Shown here in pieces: positions 17,338 to 26,006 of a stretch of DNA of 64,000 nt. Origin of the DNA: Poriferisodalis sp965204195 (GTDB lineage Bacteria > Actinomycetota > Acidimicrobiia > Acidimicrobiales > Poriferisodalaceae); the NCBI RefSeq assembly GCF_965204195.1, contig NZ_OZ241975.1, forward strand, positions 2,046,001 through 2,110,000, in the 5' to 3' direction. Each line of letters starts with the position of its first letter. Within the stretch, counting starts at the first letter, position 1. Under the pieces are notes generated by a model. It saw only the letters and a program-made list of their open reading frames with translations. It was not told where the DNA came from and ran no database searches. Both the position numbers and the translations under genes were made by a program.

Positions 17338-18297
17338 TCAGACGGGGGCGAGGTCGTCTTCGATGTAGGCGCGGATGATGTCGTCGTAACTCCGGTCGGG
17401 CACGAAGCCCAGGTTCAGAGCCCGTCGAGTGTCGAACCGCTCGGGCCACCCGGCCACAATCTTTCCGATGGTCGGATCTGGTGATTCGGTGATCAGAGCC
17501 ATTGCATCGGGTCCAGCGACGCGAGCGAGGGCTTCGATCTGCTCGCCGACGGTCACTGACACCCCGGGCATGGTGAGGTTGCGTCGTGCTCCCACGATGG
17601 CGCCGTCGAGCTCTGCTGCATGGACCATGTACCCGACGGCGGTCCGGGGGCTGGCGTGGCTGTGGCGTACTTCCCTCGATACGGGCAGCACCGCCGGTGC
17701 TCCAGCCAGCGGCTCGCGGATGATGTCGCTGAAGAAACCTGACGCGGCAGCATTGGGCGAACCCGGGCGAACGCTGATGGTGGGCAGTCGAATGCCGATG
17801 CCATCGAAAAAGCCACGGCGGCTGTAGTCCGCGAGGAGTGCTTCGGCCACCATCTTCTGCGTGCCATAAGAAGTGAGCGGCGTCAGGTGGAAATCATCGG
17901 GGATCGGATCGGGTAAGGGCGCTCCGAACACAGCGATTGACGACGTGAACACGACTCGCGGGATCCCCTCGGCGAAACGCAGCGCATCGAACAGCGCTCG
18001 GGTGCCATCGATGTTGACGGCCACTCCCTTGTCGAAATTGGCCTCAGCCTCGCCTGATACGACTCCGGCAAGGTGGAACACGACATCGGGCACTGGCTTC
18101 AGCAAATCCTCGGCGACGCCGGGCTCACAGAGGTCGGCGACGCATGCGAAACAGATGCTGTCCTCGGTGGGTGTCTCGACGATGTCGATGAGATCCATCC
18201 GGTCAATGGGGCTCCCACGCAGCGTTCCGACATCCACCAGCCGCCTGGTCAGCTTCCGGCCGAGCATTCCCGCGGCCCCGGTGATCAGCACGTGCAT
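17338..18297 (-). CDS. NAD-dependent epimerase/dehydratase, D-erythronate dehydrogenase-like
   Basis: 319 aa. Extended SDR fold: N-terminal MHVLITGAAGMLGRKL cofactor motif, a FTSSIAVFG segment, and the YGTQK active-site Tyr/Lys pair near residue 143. The overall pattern (SVRPGSPNAAASGFFSDIIREPLAG and the C-terminal GFVPD) matches the DenD family, which oxidises D-erythronate at C2. A sugar-acid role fits the downstream hydroxyacid dehydrogenase and MFS genes on the same strand. A gap of about 165 bases separates it from the dehydrogenase gene. Confidence 0.8.
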   Translation of the reverse strand: MHVLITGAAGMLGRKLTRRLVDVGTLRGSPIDRMDLIDIVETPTEDSICFACVADLCEPGVAEDLLKPVPDVVFHLAGVVSGEAEANFDKGVAVNIDGTRALFDALRFAEGIPRVVFTSSIAVFGAPLPDPIPDDFHLTPLTSYGTQKMVAEALLADYSRRGFFDGIGIRLPTISVRPGSPNAAASGFFSDIIREPLAGAPAVLPVSREVRHSHASPRTAVGYMVHAAELDGAIVGARRNLTMPGVSVTVGEQIEALARVAGPDAMALITESPDPTIGKIVAGWPERFDTRRALNLGFVPDRSYDDIIRAYIEDDLAPV

Positions 18298-18357
18298 CCA
18301 GCGGACCTCACTTCGGACATGTCTCAGACGCTTCTGCCGGTGCCGAACCGTGGCGTG

Positions 18358-18681
18358 CTACAGCAGCTGCCCGAAGTCGAGAACGAGCAGGATCACCAGC
18401 AGCACGATGATCCCGACGTTGAGCACGCTGACCGGCCATTTCCAGCGGTGATCGGAGTGCCAGTGCCGCTTGATGCTCGCGATGTTCGCCCACAGTGCAA
18501 TCAGCGAAATGGGTATGCCCACCGCGGGCCCGACACCCGGCGCCAGCCCGATGAATGGCGCCACGAACGGCAGGATCACATACGCCAGCGTGCAGCGAAT
18601 GGCCGAGATCAGGATGGAGAACCGCAGCGTGCGAGCGGATGCTTCTTCGAGCTCCGAAGCTGCAGCGGCGGTGTCTGTCAC
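18358..18681 (-). CDS. Small membrane protein, function unknown
   Basis: About 107 aa from GTG 18681 (an in-frame GTG at 18720 is possible). After an acidic N-terminus (residues 1-18) there are three hydrophobic segments near 22-45, 48-65 and 82-105, with a basic loop RHWHSDHRW between the last two. The composition is typical of small actinobacterial inner-membrane proteins. It is divergent from the CoA-transferase gene, with about 140 bases between the starts. No function can be assigned. Confidence 0.65.
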   Translation of the reverse strand: MTDTAAAASELEEASARTLRFSILISAIRCTLAYVILPFVAPFIGLAPGVGPAVGIPISLIALWANIASIKRHWHSDHRWKWPVSVLNVGIIVLLVILLVLDFGQLL

Positions 18682-18820
18682 GGTGGTCCATTCTCGCAGC
18701 AGCGAGCTGCGATGGTGCACTGCGAAGAGCCAGCCGATCTGCCGTCGTGCGGGGGCATCGGCGAGTGCTCAGTACCATCGTCACCAATTGCTGTGAGACC
18801 ACTGTGACCAAGGGGAAACC

Positions 18821-20011
18821 ATGGCCGGCGCACTCGATGGAGTACGAGTTCTGGATCTGTCCACGCTGGTGCAGGGACCGCAAGCAGCAGCCATGCTGCA
18901 CGGTCTCGGCGCCGAGGTGATCAAGATCGAACTGCCCCAGGTCGGCGACGTGGGCCGCCACGTCGACGTCCTCGAGGACTACGGCCACTCGTCGGTCTAC
19001 ATAGCGTGCAACCGTGGCAAGCGCTCGGTGACGCTCGACTTGCGTGTCGACGCGGGCAAGGAGGCCTTTCTGAAGCTGGTCGAGACCTCCGACGTGGTGC
19101 TCTCGAACTTCAAGCCCGGCACGCTCGACGAGTGGGGTCTGGGCTATGACGATCTCGCGGCCGTGAACCCGGGCATCATCTGGGCGGCGGGCAGCTTCTT
19201 GGGTCCCTACGGTCCGGAGGCGGATCGTGAGGGCGCCGACATCGCTGGGCAGGCCTCCGGCGGCGTCATCGCCTCGAGCGGCTTTGACGGCGGGCCGCTG
19301 TCGACCTATGGGGCGCTCGTCGCCGACCATTGCGGCGCGCAGAATCTGCAAACGGGGATTCTTGCTGCGCTGTACGCCCGCGAACGCACGGGTCGGGGGC
19401 AGCGGGTCGATGTGAGCCTCCTCGGCGGCCAGATCTGGCTGCAAGCCGTGGAGTACACCCACTTGCTGCTGACCGGTGAGGAAGCAGGCCGGTCCAATGG
19501 CGGGCATCCCTTGGTGCACGCGTTGTACGGCGTGTTCCCCACCTCCGACGGCGCCATCGCCATGGCGGGCTGTCCCGAGCATCTGTGGCCGGGCATGTGC
19601 CGGGCCATCGAACGGCCCGACCTCGAAGACCATCCGCAGTGGAATGCCTACTTCGTGCCTCGGGAGGTAGCACTGGAGCTGCGGGCGTTCTTCGCAGAGG
19701 TGTTCGCCACCCGTTCCACCGAGGAATGGTCGAAGCGGCTCGAAGCCGAAGAACAGCGCTTCTGCGCCGTGCGCAGCCATTCAGAGGTGGTGGCCAACGA
19801 GCAGCCGTACGCCAACGGCTATCTGGTCAAGGCCGACCATGACGAGTGGGGCACGCAGACCTGGGTGGGCTGCCCCATCACCATGTCGGACACGCCCACG
19901 CGGCCTGGCATCGATGTGGCCGAGCTGGGCCAGCACACCGAAGAGGCATTGCTCGAGGCCGGTGCCGAGTGGGAACAGCTCGAAGCGTGGCGCGAGGCTG
20001 GCGCCTGGTAG
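18821..20011 (+). CDS. CaiB/BaiF class III CoA-transferase
   Basis: 396 aa, the usual family length. It opens with LDGVRVLDLSTLVQGPQAA and continues LGAEVIKIE, NRGKRSVTLDL, and SNFKPGTLDEWGLGYDDL, all class III signatures. The catalytic Asp lies in REGADIAGQASGG near residue 137, and GRGQRVDVSLL follows. These enzymes move CoA between carboxylic acids through an aspartyl-CoA intermediate. ATG 18821 has AAGGGGAAACC upstream. It stands alone between a divergent membrane-protein gene and a convergent dihydroorotase-like gene, so the acid used is unknown. Confidence 0.92.
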   Translation: MAGALDGVRVLDLSTLVQGPQAAAMLHGLGAEVIKIELPQVGDVGRHVDVLEDYGHSSVYIACNRGKRSVTLDLRVDAGKEAFLKLVETSDVVLSNFKPGTLDEWGLGYDDLAAVNPGIIWAAGSFLGPYGPEADREGADIAGQASGGVIASSGFDGGPLSTYGALVADHCGAQNLQTGILAALYARERTGRGQRVDVSLLGGQIWLQAVEYTHLLLTGEEAGRSNGGHPLVHALYGVFPTSDGAIAMAGCPEHLWPGMCRAIERPDLEDHPQWNAYFVPREVALELRAFFAEVFATRSTEEWSKRLEAEEQRFCAVRSHSEVVANEQPYANGYLVKADHDEWGTQTWVGCPITMSDTPTRPGIDVAELGQHTEEALLEAGAEWEQLEAWREAGAW

Positions 20012-20061
20012 CTGCAGAGCCTCCCGCTGCCCCCGCAGCTAGGGCGTCTGTGCGCTGCCGG

Positions 20062-21363
20062 TCACACGTCCAGTTCGTTGTTGACCACAACGGGATTGCC
20101 TGCCAGCACTGTGTGACGCACGCGGCCGGTCAGCGTGCGGCCGGCCCACGGCGAGTTGAGGCTGCGCGACTGCAGGTCCGCGGCGCGCACCTTCCAGGAC
20201 TCGGTGGGGTCGAACACGGTCACGTTCGCGGGGCTGCCGGCGCGGATCGGCTGGCCGTGGTCAGTAATGCCCGCGATGCGGGCGGGTGCAGTTGAGACCA
20301 CTTCCACGAAGCGCTCGGGTGACATCTGACCGGTAGCGACGAATTCCGACCACACCACCGGCGCCATCGTCTCCACACCGATCATTCCTGGCGGGGCATC
20401 GGCCAGCGGCCGGTCCTTCAGCGAGGGATGGTGGGGGGCGTGGTCGGTCGCAACGGCATCCAGCGATCCGTCGACAATGCCCTGGCGAAGCGCCGCCACG
20501 TCATCGGCCAACCGCAGCGGCGGGTTCATCTTGCCCGTCGTGCCGAGCCGCTCGACGTCGTCCTCGGTGAGCACCAAGTGTTGGGGGGTGACCTCCGCAG
20601 TCACCGCCACTCCGTCTCGTTTGGCCCGGGCAACCAGATCCATGGCCGCGGCAACCGAGAGATGCAACACGTGGTAGCGACCTCCTGTCCGCCGGGCGAG
20701 CTCGATGTCCCGATGGACCACCGAGACCTCTGCTTCGGCAGGCCGCCCACGTAGTCCGAGTCGGTCGGCCACAGCGCCGGCGTTGATGACTCCCCCGGCG
20801 ACCATCGCGGGGTCTTCCGCATGCTGGCTGATCACTGCGCCGGGCAGCCGCACGGTTGCCGCGAGAGCGGCTTCCATTAGTGCATCGTCAGCCACGCAGT
20901 CGCCGTCATCGGTGAACACGCGCACGCCTGCCTGATACAACGCCGCCAGATCAGCGAGCCGCTCCCCCGCTCGTCCTGCAGTGATAGCCGCCGATGTCCG
21001 GACATCGCACGGCACACCGGCGGCCACGGCGACCACCTCGTTGACCATGTCGGGAGTGTCGATCGGCGGGTTGGTGTTGGGCATGATCACGCAGGCCGTC
21101 ACGCCACCCATCGCCGCACCTGCGGCGCCGGAAGCCATGTCCTCGCTGTCGGTGGCGCCTGGTGTACGGAAGTGGACTTGGATGTCGACAAATCCGGGCA
21201 TGACCAACGCATCCGACGCGTCCAGCGTCCGCTGCGCCGCCGGGGCCTCCCCAACCGGCACCACCGCTGCAATGCGTCCGCTCTCGATGACCACATCGAC
21301 GGGTTCAGCGGCACCAGCCGGAGCCACCAGCCGACCCCCCGAGATCACCAAGTCCACAGCCAC
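20062..21363 (-). CDS. Dihydroorotase-like amidohydrolase with an altered metal-binding motif
   Basis: 433 aa, full class I dihydroorotase length. It has MPNTNPP, a FTDDGDCV segment with the bridging Asp, ISQHAED, HVLHLS, KMNPPLR and ATDHAPH, so five of the six usual metal ligands are visible. The first HxH motif reads DIQVHFRTPG, where active enzymes have D-x-H-x-H-x-R: the first His is Gln (codon CAA). It may be a pseudo-dihydroorotase, a variant enzyme of another cyclic amide, or a working enzyme with fewer ligands. No pyrimidine genes are next to it, and it is divergent from the PhyH gene. Confidence 0.82.
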   Translation of the reverse strand: MAVDLVISGGRLVAPAGAAEPVDVVIESGRIAAVVPVGEAPAAQRTLDASDALVMPGFVDIQVHFRTPGATDSEDMASGAAGAAMGGVTACVIMPNTNPPIDTPDMVNEVVAVAAGVPCDVRTSAAITAGRAGERLADLAALYQAGVRVFTDDGDCVADDALMEAALAATVRLPGAVISQHAEDPAMVAGGVINAGAVADRLGLRGRPAEAEVSVVHRDIELARRTGGRYHVLHLSVAAAMDLVARAKRDGVAVTAEVTPQHLVLTEDDVERLGTTGKMNPPLRLADDVAALRQGIVDGSLDAVATDHAPHHPSLKDRPLADAPPGMIGVETMAPVVWSEFVATGQMSPERFVEVVSTAPARIAGITDHGQPIRAGSPANVTVFDPTESWKVRAADLQSRSLNSPWAGRTLTGRVRHTVLAGNPVVVNNELDV

Positions 21364-21435
21364 TGCCTCACCCTAAGCAACCAGCCGCTATGGCGGGCGT
21401 TCCGCGATCAGGCAATCTGCTCCGCAAAGTGAAGC

Positions 21436-21448
21436 GAGACTGAGTCTC
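21436..21448. promoter_or_regulatory. Perfect palindrome GAGACT-G-AGTCTC upstream of PhyH gene
   Basis: Six-base arms around a single base, ending 16 bases before the PhyH ATG and within the divergent region shared with the dihydroorotase-like gene. It could be an operator. No protein can be assigned, and a 6-bp palindrome may occur by chance. Confidence 0.3.
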
Positions 21449-21464
21449 CCGGTACGGTTTGGGC

Positions 21465-22370
21465 ATGACACTTGCCGACGTTGCCCCGCCTGCCAGCGCT
21501 CTCATCTCGGATAGCCAGCGTGCCGGCTATGAGGCGAATGGCTACCTGTGCCTGCCGGGCTTTGTCGGGCCGGAGTGGCTTGACGAGCTTCGCGCTGTGA
21601 CGGCGGAGTTCATCGACACCAGCCGTGCGGAGACGTCCTCTGGCAAGATCTTCGATCTCGAACCCACGCACACGGCCGATGCGCCCCGGCTGCGGCGACT
21701 CATCTCCCCGGTCGATCAGCACCCGACCTATGCGAGGTTCACCTTCGAAGGCCCGCCGGCGCAGCTTGCCGCGGCCCTGCTCGGCGGCCCAGTCCGCTAC
21801 CACCACTCCAAGCTCAACTTCAAATGGTCCGGCGGTGGCGAGGAAGTGAAGTGGCATCAGGACATCCAGTTCTGGCCTCACACCGACTTCACCCCTCTCA
21901 CGATCGGCGTCTATCTCGAAGACGTCGACGCTGAGATGTCACCGATGGGGGTGCTGCCAGGCAGCCACCGGGGTCCGCTGTTCGACCAGTATGCGCCCGA
22001 TGGGAGCTGGGCGGGATCGATGGCCGATGCCGATGTGGCAACCCTGGATCTGGACCAGATGGTGTACCTCGGCGGACCGGCAGGTTCGGTCACCGTCCAC
22101 AACTGCTGCATGATCCACGGCTCGCTGCCCAACAACTCGCCGCGGCCCCGACCGCTGCTGCTGCAGACCTACTCGGCGGTCGACTCCTACCCGATCAGCC
22201 ATATTGGCGCGAACGGCGTGCTGGGATCGAGCGGCGGCCACATCTGCGGCGGCGAGGCGTCCCAGATGCTCACGATCGGCGGCCGCCAGATGCACGGTGC
22301 GCCCGACTGGTCGCGCAAGGGCCCACCGACGATCTTCGGCTCCCAGCAGAAAGACGCCGAGGAAGCTTGA
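21465..22370 (+). CDS. Phytanoyl-CoA dioxygenase (PhyH) family oxygenase
   Basis: About 301 aa. Fe(II)/2-oxoglutarate dioxygenase of the PhyH family: the iron-binding H-x-D is in KWHQDIQFWPH, the distal His in VHNCCMIHGSLPNNS, and the oxoglutarate-binding Arg follows in SPRPRPLLLQ. The ATG at 21465 is preferred over an in-frame TTG at 21459. PhyH proteins hydroxylate fatty-acyl chains, ectoine or small amines; the substrate here is not evident. The APH-like gene follows after 45 bases in the same direction. Confidence 0.9.
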   Translation: MTLADVAPPASALISDSQRAGYEANGYLCLPGFVGPEWLDELRAVTAEFIDTSRAETSSGKIFDLEPTHTADAPRLRRLISPVDQHPTYARFTFEGPPAQLAAALLGGPVRYHHSKLNFKWSGGGEEVKWHQDIQFWPHTDFTPLTIGVYLEDVDAEMSPMGVLPGSHRGPLFDQYAPDGSWAGSMADADVATLDLDQMVYLGGPAGSVTVHNCCMIHGSLPNNSPRPRPLLLQTYSAVDSYPISHIGANGVLGSSGGHICGGEASQMLTIGGRQMHGAPDWSRKGPPTIFGSQQKDAEEA

Positions 22371-22388
22371 GCGGCCGTACCGGTCAAG

Positions 22389-22402
22389 CGAGGTAGACCT
22401 CG
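22389..22402. promoter_or_regulatory. Perfect palindrome CGAGGT-AG-ACCTCG between PhyH and APH-like genes
   Basis: Six-base arms and a two-base centre in the 45-base gap upstream of GTG 22416. As RNA the two-base loop is too short for a stable hairpin at full pairing, so a DNA operator or chance is more likely than a terminator. Confidence 0.25.
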
Positions 22403-22415
22403 TGGTGAGCTCGAC

Positions 22416-23987
22416 GTGACCGGCGAGCACCCTCACCCCATGCCCGAATTCTCCGACGCACTTGATGTCGTGGTGCGCCGGGAGATAGCTGATTGCGCCG
22501 GATTGGCGGACGCCGAGCGACTCAGCGGCGGGGCCAGCATGGAGACATACCGACTGGTGTGCCGGCGAGTGTCCGACCCTGACGCCAGCTTCGTTGTCTG
22601 CCTGCGCCGGGGGCCTGACGGCGAAGACCGCGAGGGCGACAATGTCACCGGTGTAGCGGCCGAAGCGCAGTGCATGACCGCAGCCCGCGCGGCCGGGGTT
22701 CCCGAACCCGAGGTGCTGTACGTGCTGAGGGCCGATGACGGTGTCGGCGCCGGATTTCTCATGGAGTGGTTGGACGGTGTGACGCTCGGAGCGCGTATCG
22801 CCCGCTTGCCCGAGTTGGAGAACGCCCGTTCGAAGCTGGCGTTCCAGTGCGGTCAGGAGATGGCGCGCATTCACCGTGTCGACGTGGACGCGGCGGAACT
22901 CGCCCCGGTGCTCCGCCGTTTCGATCCGGCCGATTACTTGGCCGAGACATGGGATCGTTGCAAGGAGATGCCCACGCCACAGCCGATGATCGACTACGCG
23001 GCCCGCTGGCTGGCCGAGCAGCTCTCAGGGCGCGGATCTGTCGAGTTGACCCTGGTGCACAACGACTTTCGCAACGGCAACATCATGGTGGATGCCGATG
23101 CCGGCCTGATCGCTGTGCTCGACTGGGAGACGGCACACATCGGCGATCCCATGCGCGACCTGGGCTGGATGTGCACCAACTCGTGGCGCTTCGGTCAGCG
23201 GCACCTGCCGGTCGGCGGTTTCGGTCACTACGAGGACCTGTTTGCTGGCTATGAGAGCGTGGCCGGCCACTCCGTCGATCGGAGTCGTGTGCAGTACTGG
23301 GAGGTATTCGGCTCGTTTTGGTGGGCGGTCGGCTGCTTAGGCATGGCTGATCGCTACCGGATGGGCTCCGACGCCACCGTGGAGCGGCCTGGTATCGGTC
23401 GCCGCAGCTCGGAATGCCAGCTCGACTGCGTCAACCTGATCATCCCGGGGTCGGTGGAATTCCAACCGGCCGTGCGCGAACTGGGCCTGCTTGAACCTGA
23501 TTTCGGTCGGAGGCCGAGCGAGCCGTCGCCGCTCGGCGGCAGTCACACCAGTGCTCAGGCGCATGCCGCCGCCGGCGACATGCCCCGCGTGGACGAGTTG
23601 CTCGAGAGTGTGCGCGACTTCCTCCATGGCGAGGTCCGTCAAGCCACTGAGGGTCGCACGAACTTCCTGGCGCTCGTGGCGGGCAACTCCATCGACATTG
23701 CGTTGCGCGAACGCCTGATCGCGCCGCAACTGCACCGCTACGAGCTGGAACGCCTCACAGCGCTGGTCGGTGATGGCATGGCGTCGACCGGCGGCCACTC
23801 GGCAGGCGACGCGGAGGTCGCCGAGCAGGTCACGGCGCTGCGGTGGCGTCTCGTTCACGCGCTGCGCGACGGCTCCATGCCGCTCGAAACGGCTGGCCTC
23901 GCGAACTACCTGCGCACCTCCGTTGCCCACCAGGTGGCGATCGACCAACCCAAGTACTCAGCGTTCCGCCACATCGCCAGCCTGTGA
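22416..23987 (+). CDS. APH-type phosphotransferase fused to a C-terminal DUF6285-like domain
   Basis: 523 aa. Residues 1-350 are an aminoglycoside-phosphotransferase-like kinase: Brenner motif LVHNDFRNGNIMVD near residue 215 and the Mg-binding LDWETAHIGDP after it. Similar domains occur in proteins linked to acyl-CoA dehydrogenases and fatty-acid metabolism. Residues about 390-523 form a helical domain matching what I know as DUF6285. GTG 22416 is the start. The position after a PhyH oxygenase hints at fatty-acyl or small-molecule phosphorylation rather than antibiotic resistance; the substrate is unknown. Confidence 0.8.
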   Translation: MTGEHPHPMPEFSDALDVVVRREIADCAGLADAERLSGGASMETYRLVCRRVSDPDASFVVCLRRGPDGEDREGDNVTGVAAEAQCMTAARAAGVPEPEVLYVLRADDGVGAGFLMEWLDGVTLGARIARLPELENARSKLAFQCGQEMARIHRVDVDAAELAPVLRRFDPADYLAETWDRCKEMPTPQPMIDYAARWLAEQLSGRGSVELTLVHNDFRNGNIMVDADAGLIAVLDWETAHIGDPMRDLGWMCTNSWRFGQRHLPVGGFGHYEDLFAGYESVAGHSVDRSRVQYWEVFGSFWWAVGCLGMADRYRMGSDATVERPGIGRRSSECQLDCVNLIIPGSVEFQPAVRELGLLEPDFGRRPSEPSPLGGSHTSAQAHAAAGDMPRVDELLESVRDFLHGEVRQATEGRTNFLALVAGNSIDIALRERLIAPQLHRYELERLTALVGDGMASTGGHSAGDAEVAEQVTALRWRLVHALRDGSMPLETAGLANYLRTSVAHQVAIDQPKYSAFRHIASL

Positions 23988-24009
23988 CGGCGGATCGCGA
24001 CGCCGGCGC

Positions 24010-24435
24010 TCAGCGCCAGAGAGCCAGCAGCACACCGATGACGCAGTAGGAGATCAGCGGGTAGCCGGAGTTGATCGCCCAGAGCCGCAGGCTGCGGCCC
24101 TCAAAGGCATAGTTCACACCATGCGAGGTGAGCACGAAGCCCACCCCTGCCAACAAGCCGAGGCCGAGACCTTCACCAAAGCTGTTGACACCGAGACCCT
24201 GGCCCAGCAGTGCCAGCACCAGCGTGAAGATGAATGCCAGGACGATGGCCAGCGCGTAGGGGTACCACTGGCGCGGGGTGCCTTTCATGGCCTCCATGTC
24301 CTCGTCGGTCAGCCCGACTTCGGCCATCCACGGCTTGGCCAGCGTGCTGTACCACGCCGCCCCGAGCACCTGGTTGAACACGATTGCCACGATGATCGCC
24401 CACCAGTTCAGGCTTCCTAGGTCCATCGCGTCCAT
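24010..24435 (-). CDS. DUF1761 membrane protein
   Basis: 141 aa with four hydrophobic segments. The first, LNWWAIIVAIVFNQVLGAAWY, is followed by KPWMAEVGLTDEDM, which matches the DUF1761 pattern (WY near helix 1, then a short polar loop with KPW). The function of this family is unknown. It is downstream of the SRPBCC gene on the same strand, 27 bases apart, and probably co-transcribed with it. Confidence 0.82.
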   Translation of the reverse strand: MDAMDLGSLNWWAIIVAIVFNQVLGAAWYSTLAKPWMAEVGLTDEDMEAMKGTPRQWYPYALAIVLAFIFTLVLALLGQGLGVNSFGEGLGLGLLAGVGFVLTSHGVNYAFEGRSLRLWAINSGYPLISYCVIGVLLALWR

Positions 24436-24462
24436 GTGCGTCCTCCTGAATTCCCAAACGAG

Positions 24463-24933
24463 CTATGACTCGGCGGTTGCCTTGATGGCCGCGAGCGTTG
24501 CGGCCATGCCCGCGCGTACGACGTCTGCCCTCGCCGCCAACTGTTCGGCACTCAGCGGCTGAAGCGTAGGCGGCAGGCTGAGGACATCCCAGATTTCAGT
24601 CAGCGATGTGCCGCCCGTGCTATTGGGCGCCATGCGGTAGGTCCAGCGCACGTAGGGGCCTTCAGGATCCTGTGGACGGGTCACCCACTCGAAGCACTCC
24701 GACGGCTGGGCCACGGTGACCGTGCAGGGCACGCTCCACTCGCGGTCACCGATTCGATTGTGCCCTTCGAACGTCGAGCCTTCTGCACCGGGTGTGTCGC
24801 TCGTCCAATCCGCCCCGGCATTCTCCGGACTCCACTCCCCCATCCGGGGTACGTCGGACACCAAGGCATAGACGGCATCGGGTGAGGCCGCGATGTCGAC
24901 GCTTGCTTCGTGCTGCATTCCATGAACGGTCAT
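24463..24933 (-). CDS. SRPBCC (START-like) family protein
   Basis: 156 aa. It has the SRPBCC layout: an N-terminal strand (EASVDIAASPDAVYALVSD), the WSPENAGADW segment, a strand-rich middle ending in EWVTRPQDPEGPYVRWTYR, and a long C-terminal helix. Such proteins bind hydrophobic ligands or act as polyketide cyclases. No Shine-Dalgarno is seen; the ATG lies one base from a perfect palindrome, which suggests a leaderless message. ATG 24918 is an alternative start. Confidence 0.82.
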   Translation of the reverse strand: MTVHGMQHEASVDIAASPDAVYALVSDVPRMGEWSPENAGADWTSDTPGAEGSTFEGHNRIGDREWSVPCTVTVAQPSECFEWVTRPQDPEGPYVRWTYRMAPNSTGGTSLTEIWDVLSLPPTLQPLSAEQLAARADVVRAGMAATLAAIKATAES

Positions 24934-24934
24934 G

Positions 24935-24954
24935 GGCGAAACCGTAGTTTCGCC
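24935..24954. promoter_or_regulatory. Perfect palindrome GGCGAAAC-N4-GTTTCGCC abutting the SRPBCC start codon
   Basis: Eight-base arms with a four-base centre (CGTA) end one base from the SRPBCC ATG, in the divergent region shared with the SCO6745-like gene. The position would block transcription start or ribosome access if bound or folded, which fits an operator. The regulator is not known. Confidence 0.5.
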
Positions 24955-25100
24955 AACCTACGTCGGCGCAGGCCCCGGTTATGGCCCCGAGCAGGGCACT
25001 GCGATGCAGCCCGCCGCGCCATACCATTGCGGCGACCGCGGCGGGCCGTAATGCCCTCCGCAGCCGCCGATGCCGAGAGTTACGGGAACGAGGAGCACAC

Positions 25101-26000
25101 ATGGGCGAGATTCCCCGAACCGAGGACCGTCGCAGCCCCATCCGGCGGCTCGGACGAACGGTCGAGCCGATTCACACGGTCGCCTACTACTCGCCCGAGA
25201 TCTACGGCTTCAACGACGACGGGTTCAAGGGCTGGTGGCATGCGTACTTCGCGTACCGCTCGGCCCCCATGGGCAGGGTGAGCGCTGCGACCGTCACGGC
25301 GGTGTTCTACAACTTCGCCCCACGCATGGTGGAACGGGCGGTGCCGGGCTGCTGGGACATCATGGACCCTGACGCCGTCCGTGCCCGCCAGCTCGAGCTC
25401 ACCACTGCGTCTATGCAACGGGCGCTTGGCGAGTATCCCGATGCCGGCGAGATCGCAGCGGCCGCGTCTGCGCTGCGCAGCTTCGCCGACGATCTGCCCA
25501 TCGGCGCTCGACCGCTCTATGCAGGATGGGCATCGGAGCCGTGGCCGGGCGACAGCACGGGTGGCGGTGATGTCATGGACCTCTGGCACGGCTGCACGCT
25601 GCTGCGAGAGTTCCGTTTCGACGGCCACAACATCGCGCTCGCCGCCGGCGATCTGGATCCCGTTGAATGCCACGTGATGATGACCACCGGCGGCCATGGC
25701 AATGGCGCCACGATCCAGAAGATCCGGGGCTGGAGCGCCGACGAATGGGATGCCGCGTGTCAACGACTCATCGATCGGGGCTGGATCACTGCTGACGGTG
25801 AGCAAACACCCGAAGGAAATGCGGCACGCCGAGCCGTGGAGCACGACACGGACAGGCTGTCGTTGCCAGCGGCAGACGCACTGCCCGCAGCCGATCTTGA
25901 AGCCTTGCTGGGACGGCTCGAGCGCATCATGGGCTACCTCGTCGAAACCGGCATCGTGGCGGGCGTCTGGCCGCCTCCGCACGTCACCGTCGACGCCTGA
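25101..26000 (+). CDS. SCO6745-family protein
   Basis: 299 aa from ATG 25101, which has GAGGAG seven bases upstream; the frame is open further 5' but without homology. Conserved features of this actinobacterial family are present: RTVEPIHTVAYYSPE at the start, FKGWWHAYFAYRSAPMG, AVFYNFAPRMVERA, and a C-terminal winged-helix-like part (GATIQKIRGWSADEWDAA, then RGWITADGEQTPEG). The biochemical role is unknown. It precedes glnS by six bases, so it is likely in the same operon. Confidence 0.8.
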   Translation: MGEIPRTEDRRSPIRRLGRTVEPIHTVAYYSPEIYGFNDDGFKGWWHAYFAYRSAPMGRVSAATVTAVFYNFAPRMVERAVPGCWDIMDPDAVRARQLELTTASMQRALGEYPDAGEIAAAASALRSFADDLPIGARPLYAGWASEPWPGDSTGGGDVMDLWHGCTLLREFRFDGHNIALAAGDLDPVECHVMMTTGGHGNGATIQKIRGWSADEWDAACQRLIDRGWITADGEQTPEGNAARRAVEHDTDRLSLPAADALPAADLEALLGRLERIMGYLVETGIVAGVWPPPHVTVDA

Positions 26001-26006
26001 GGATCT

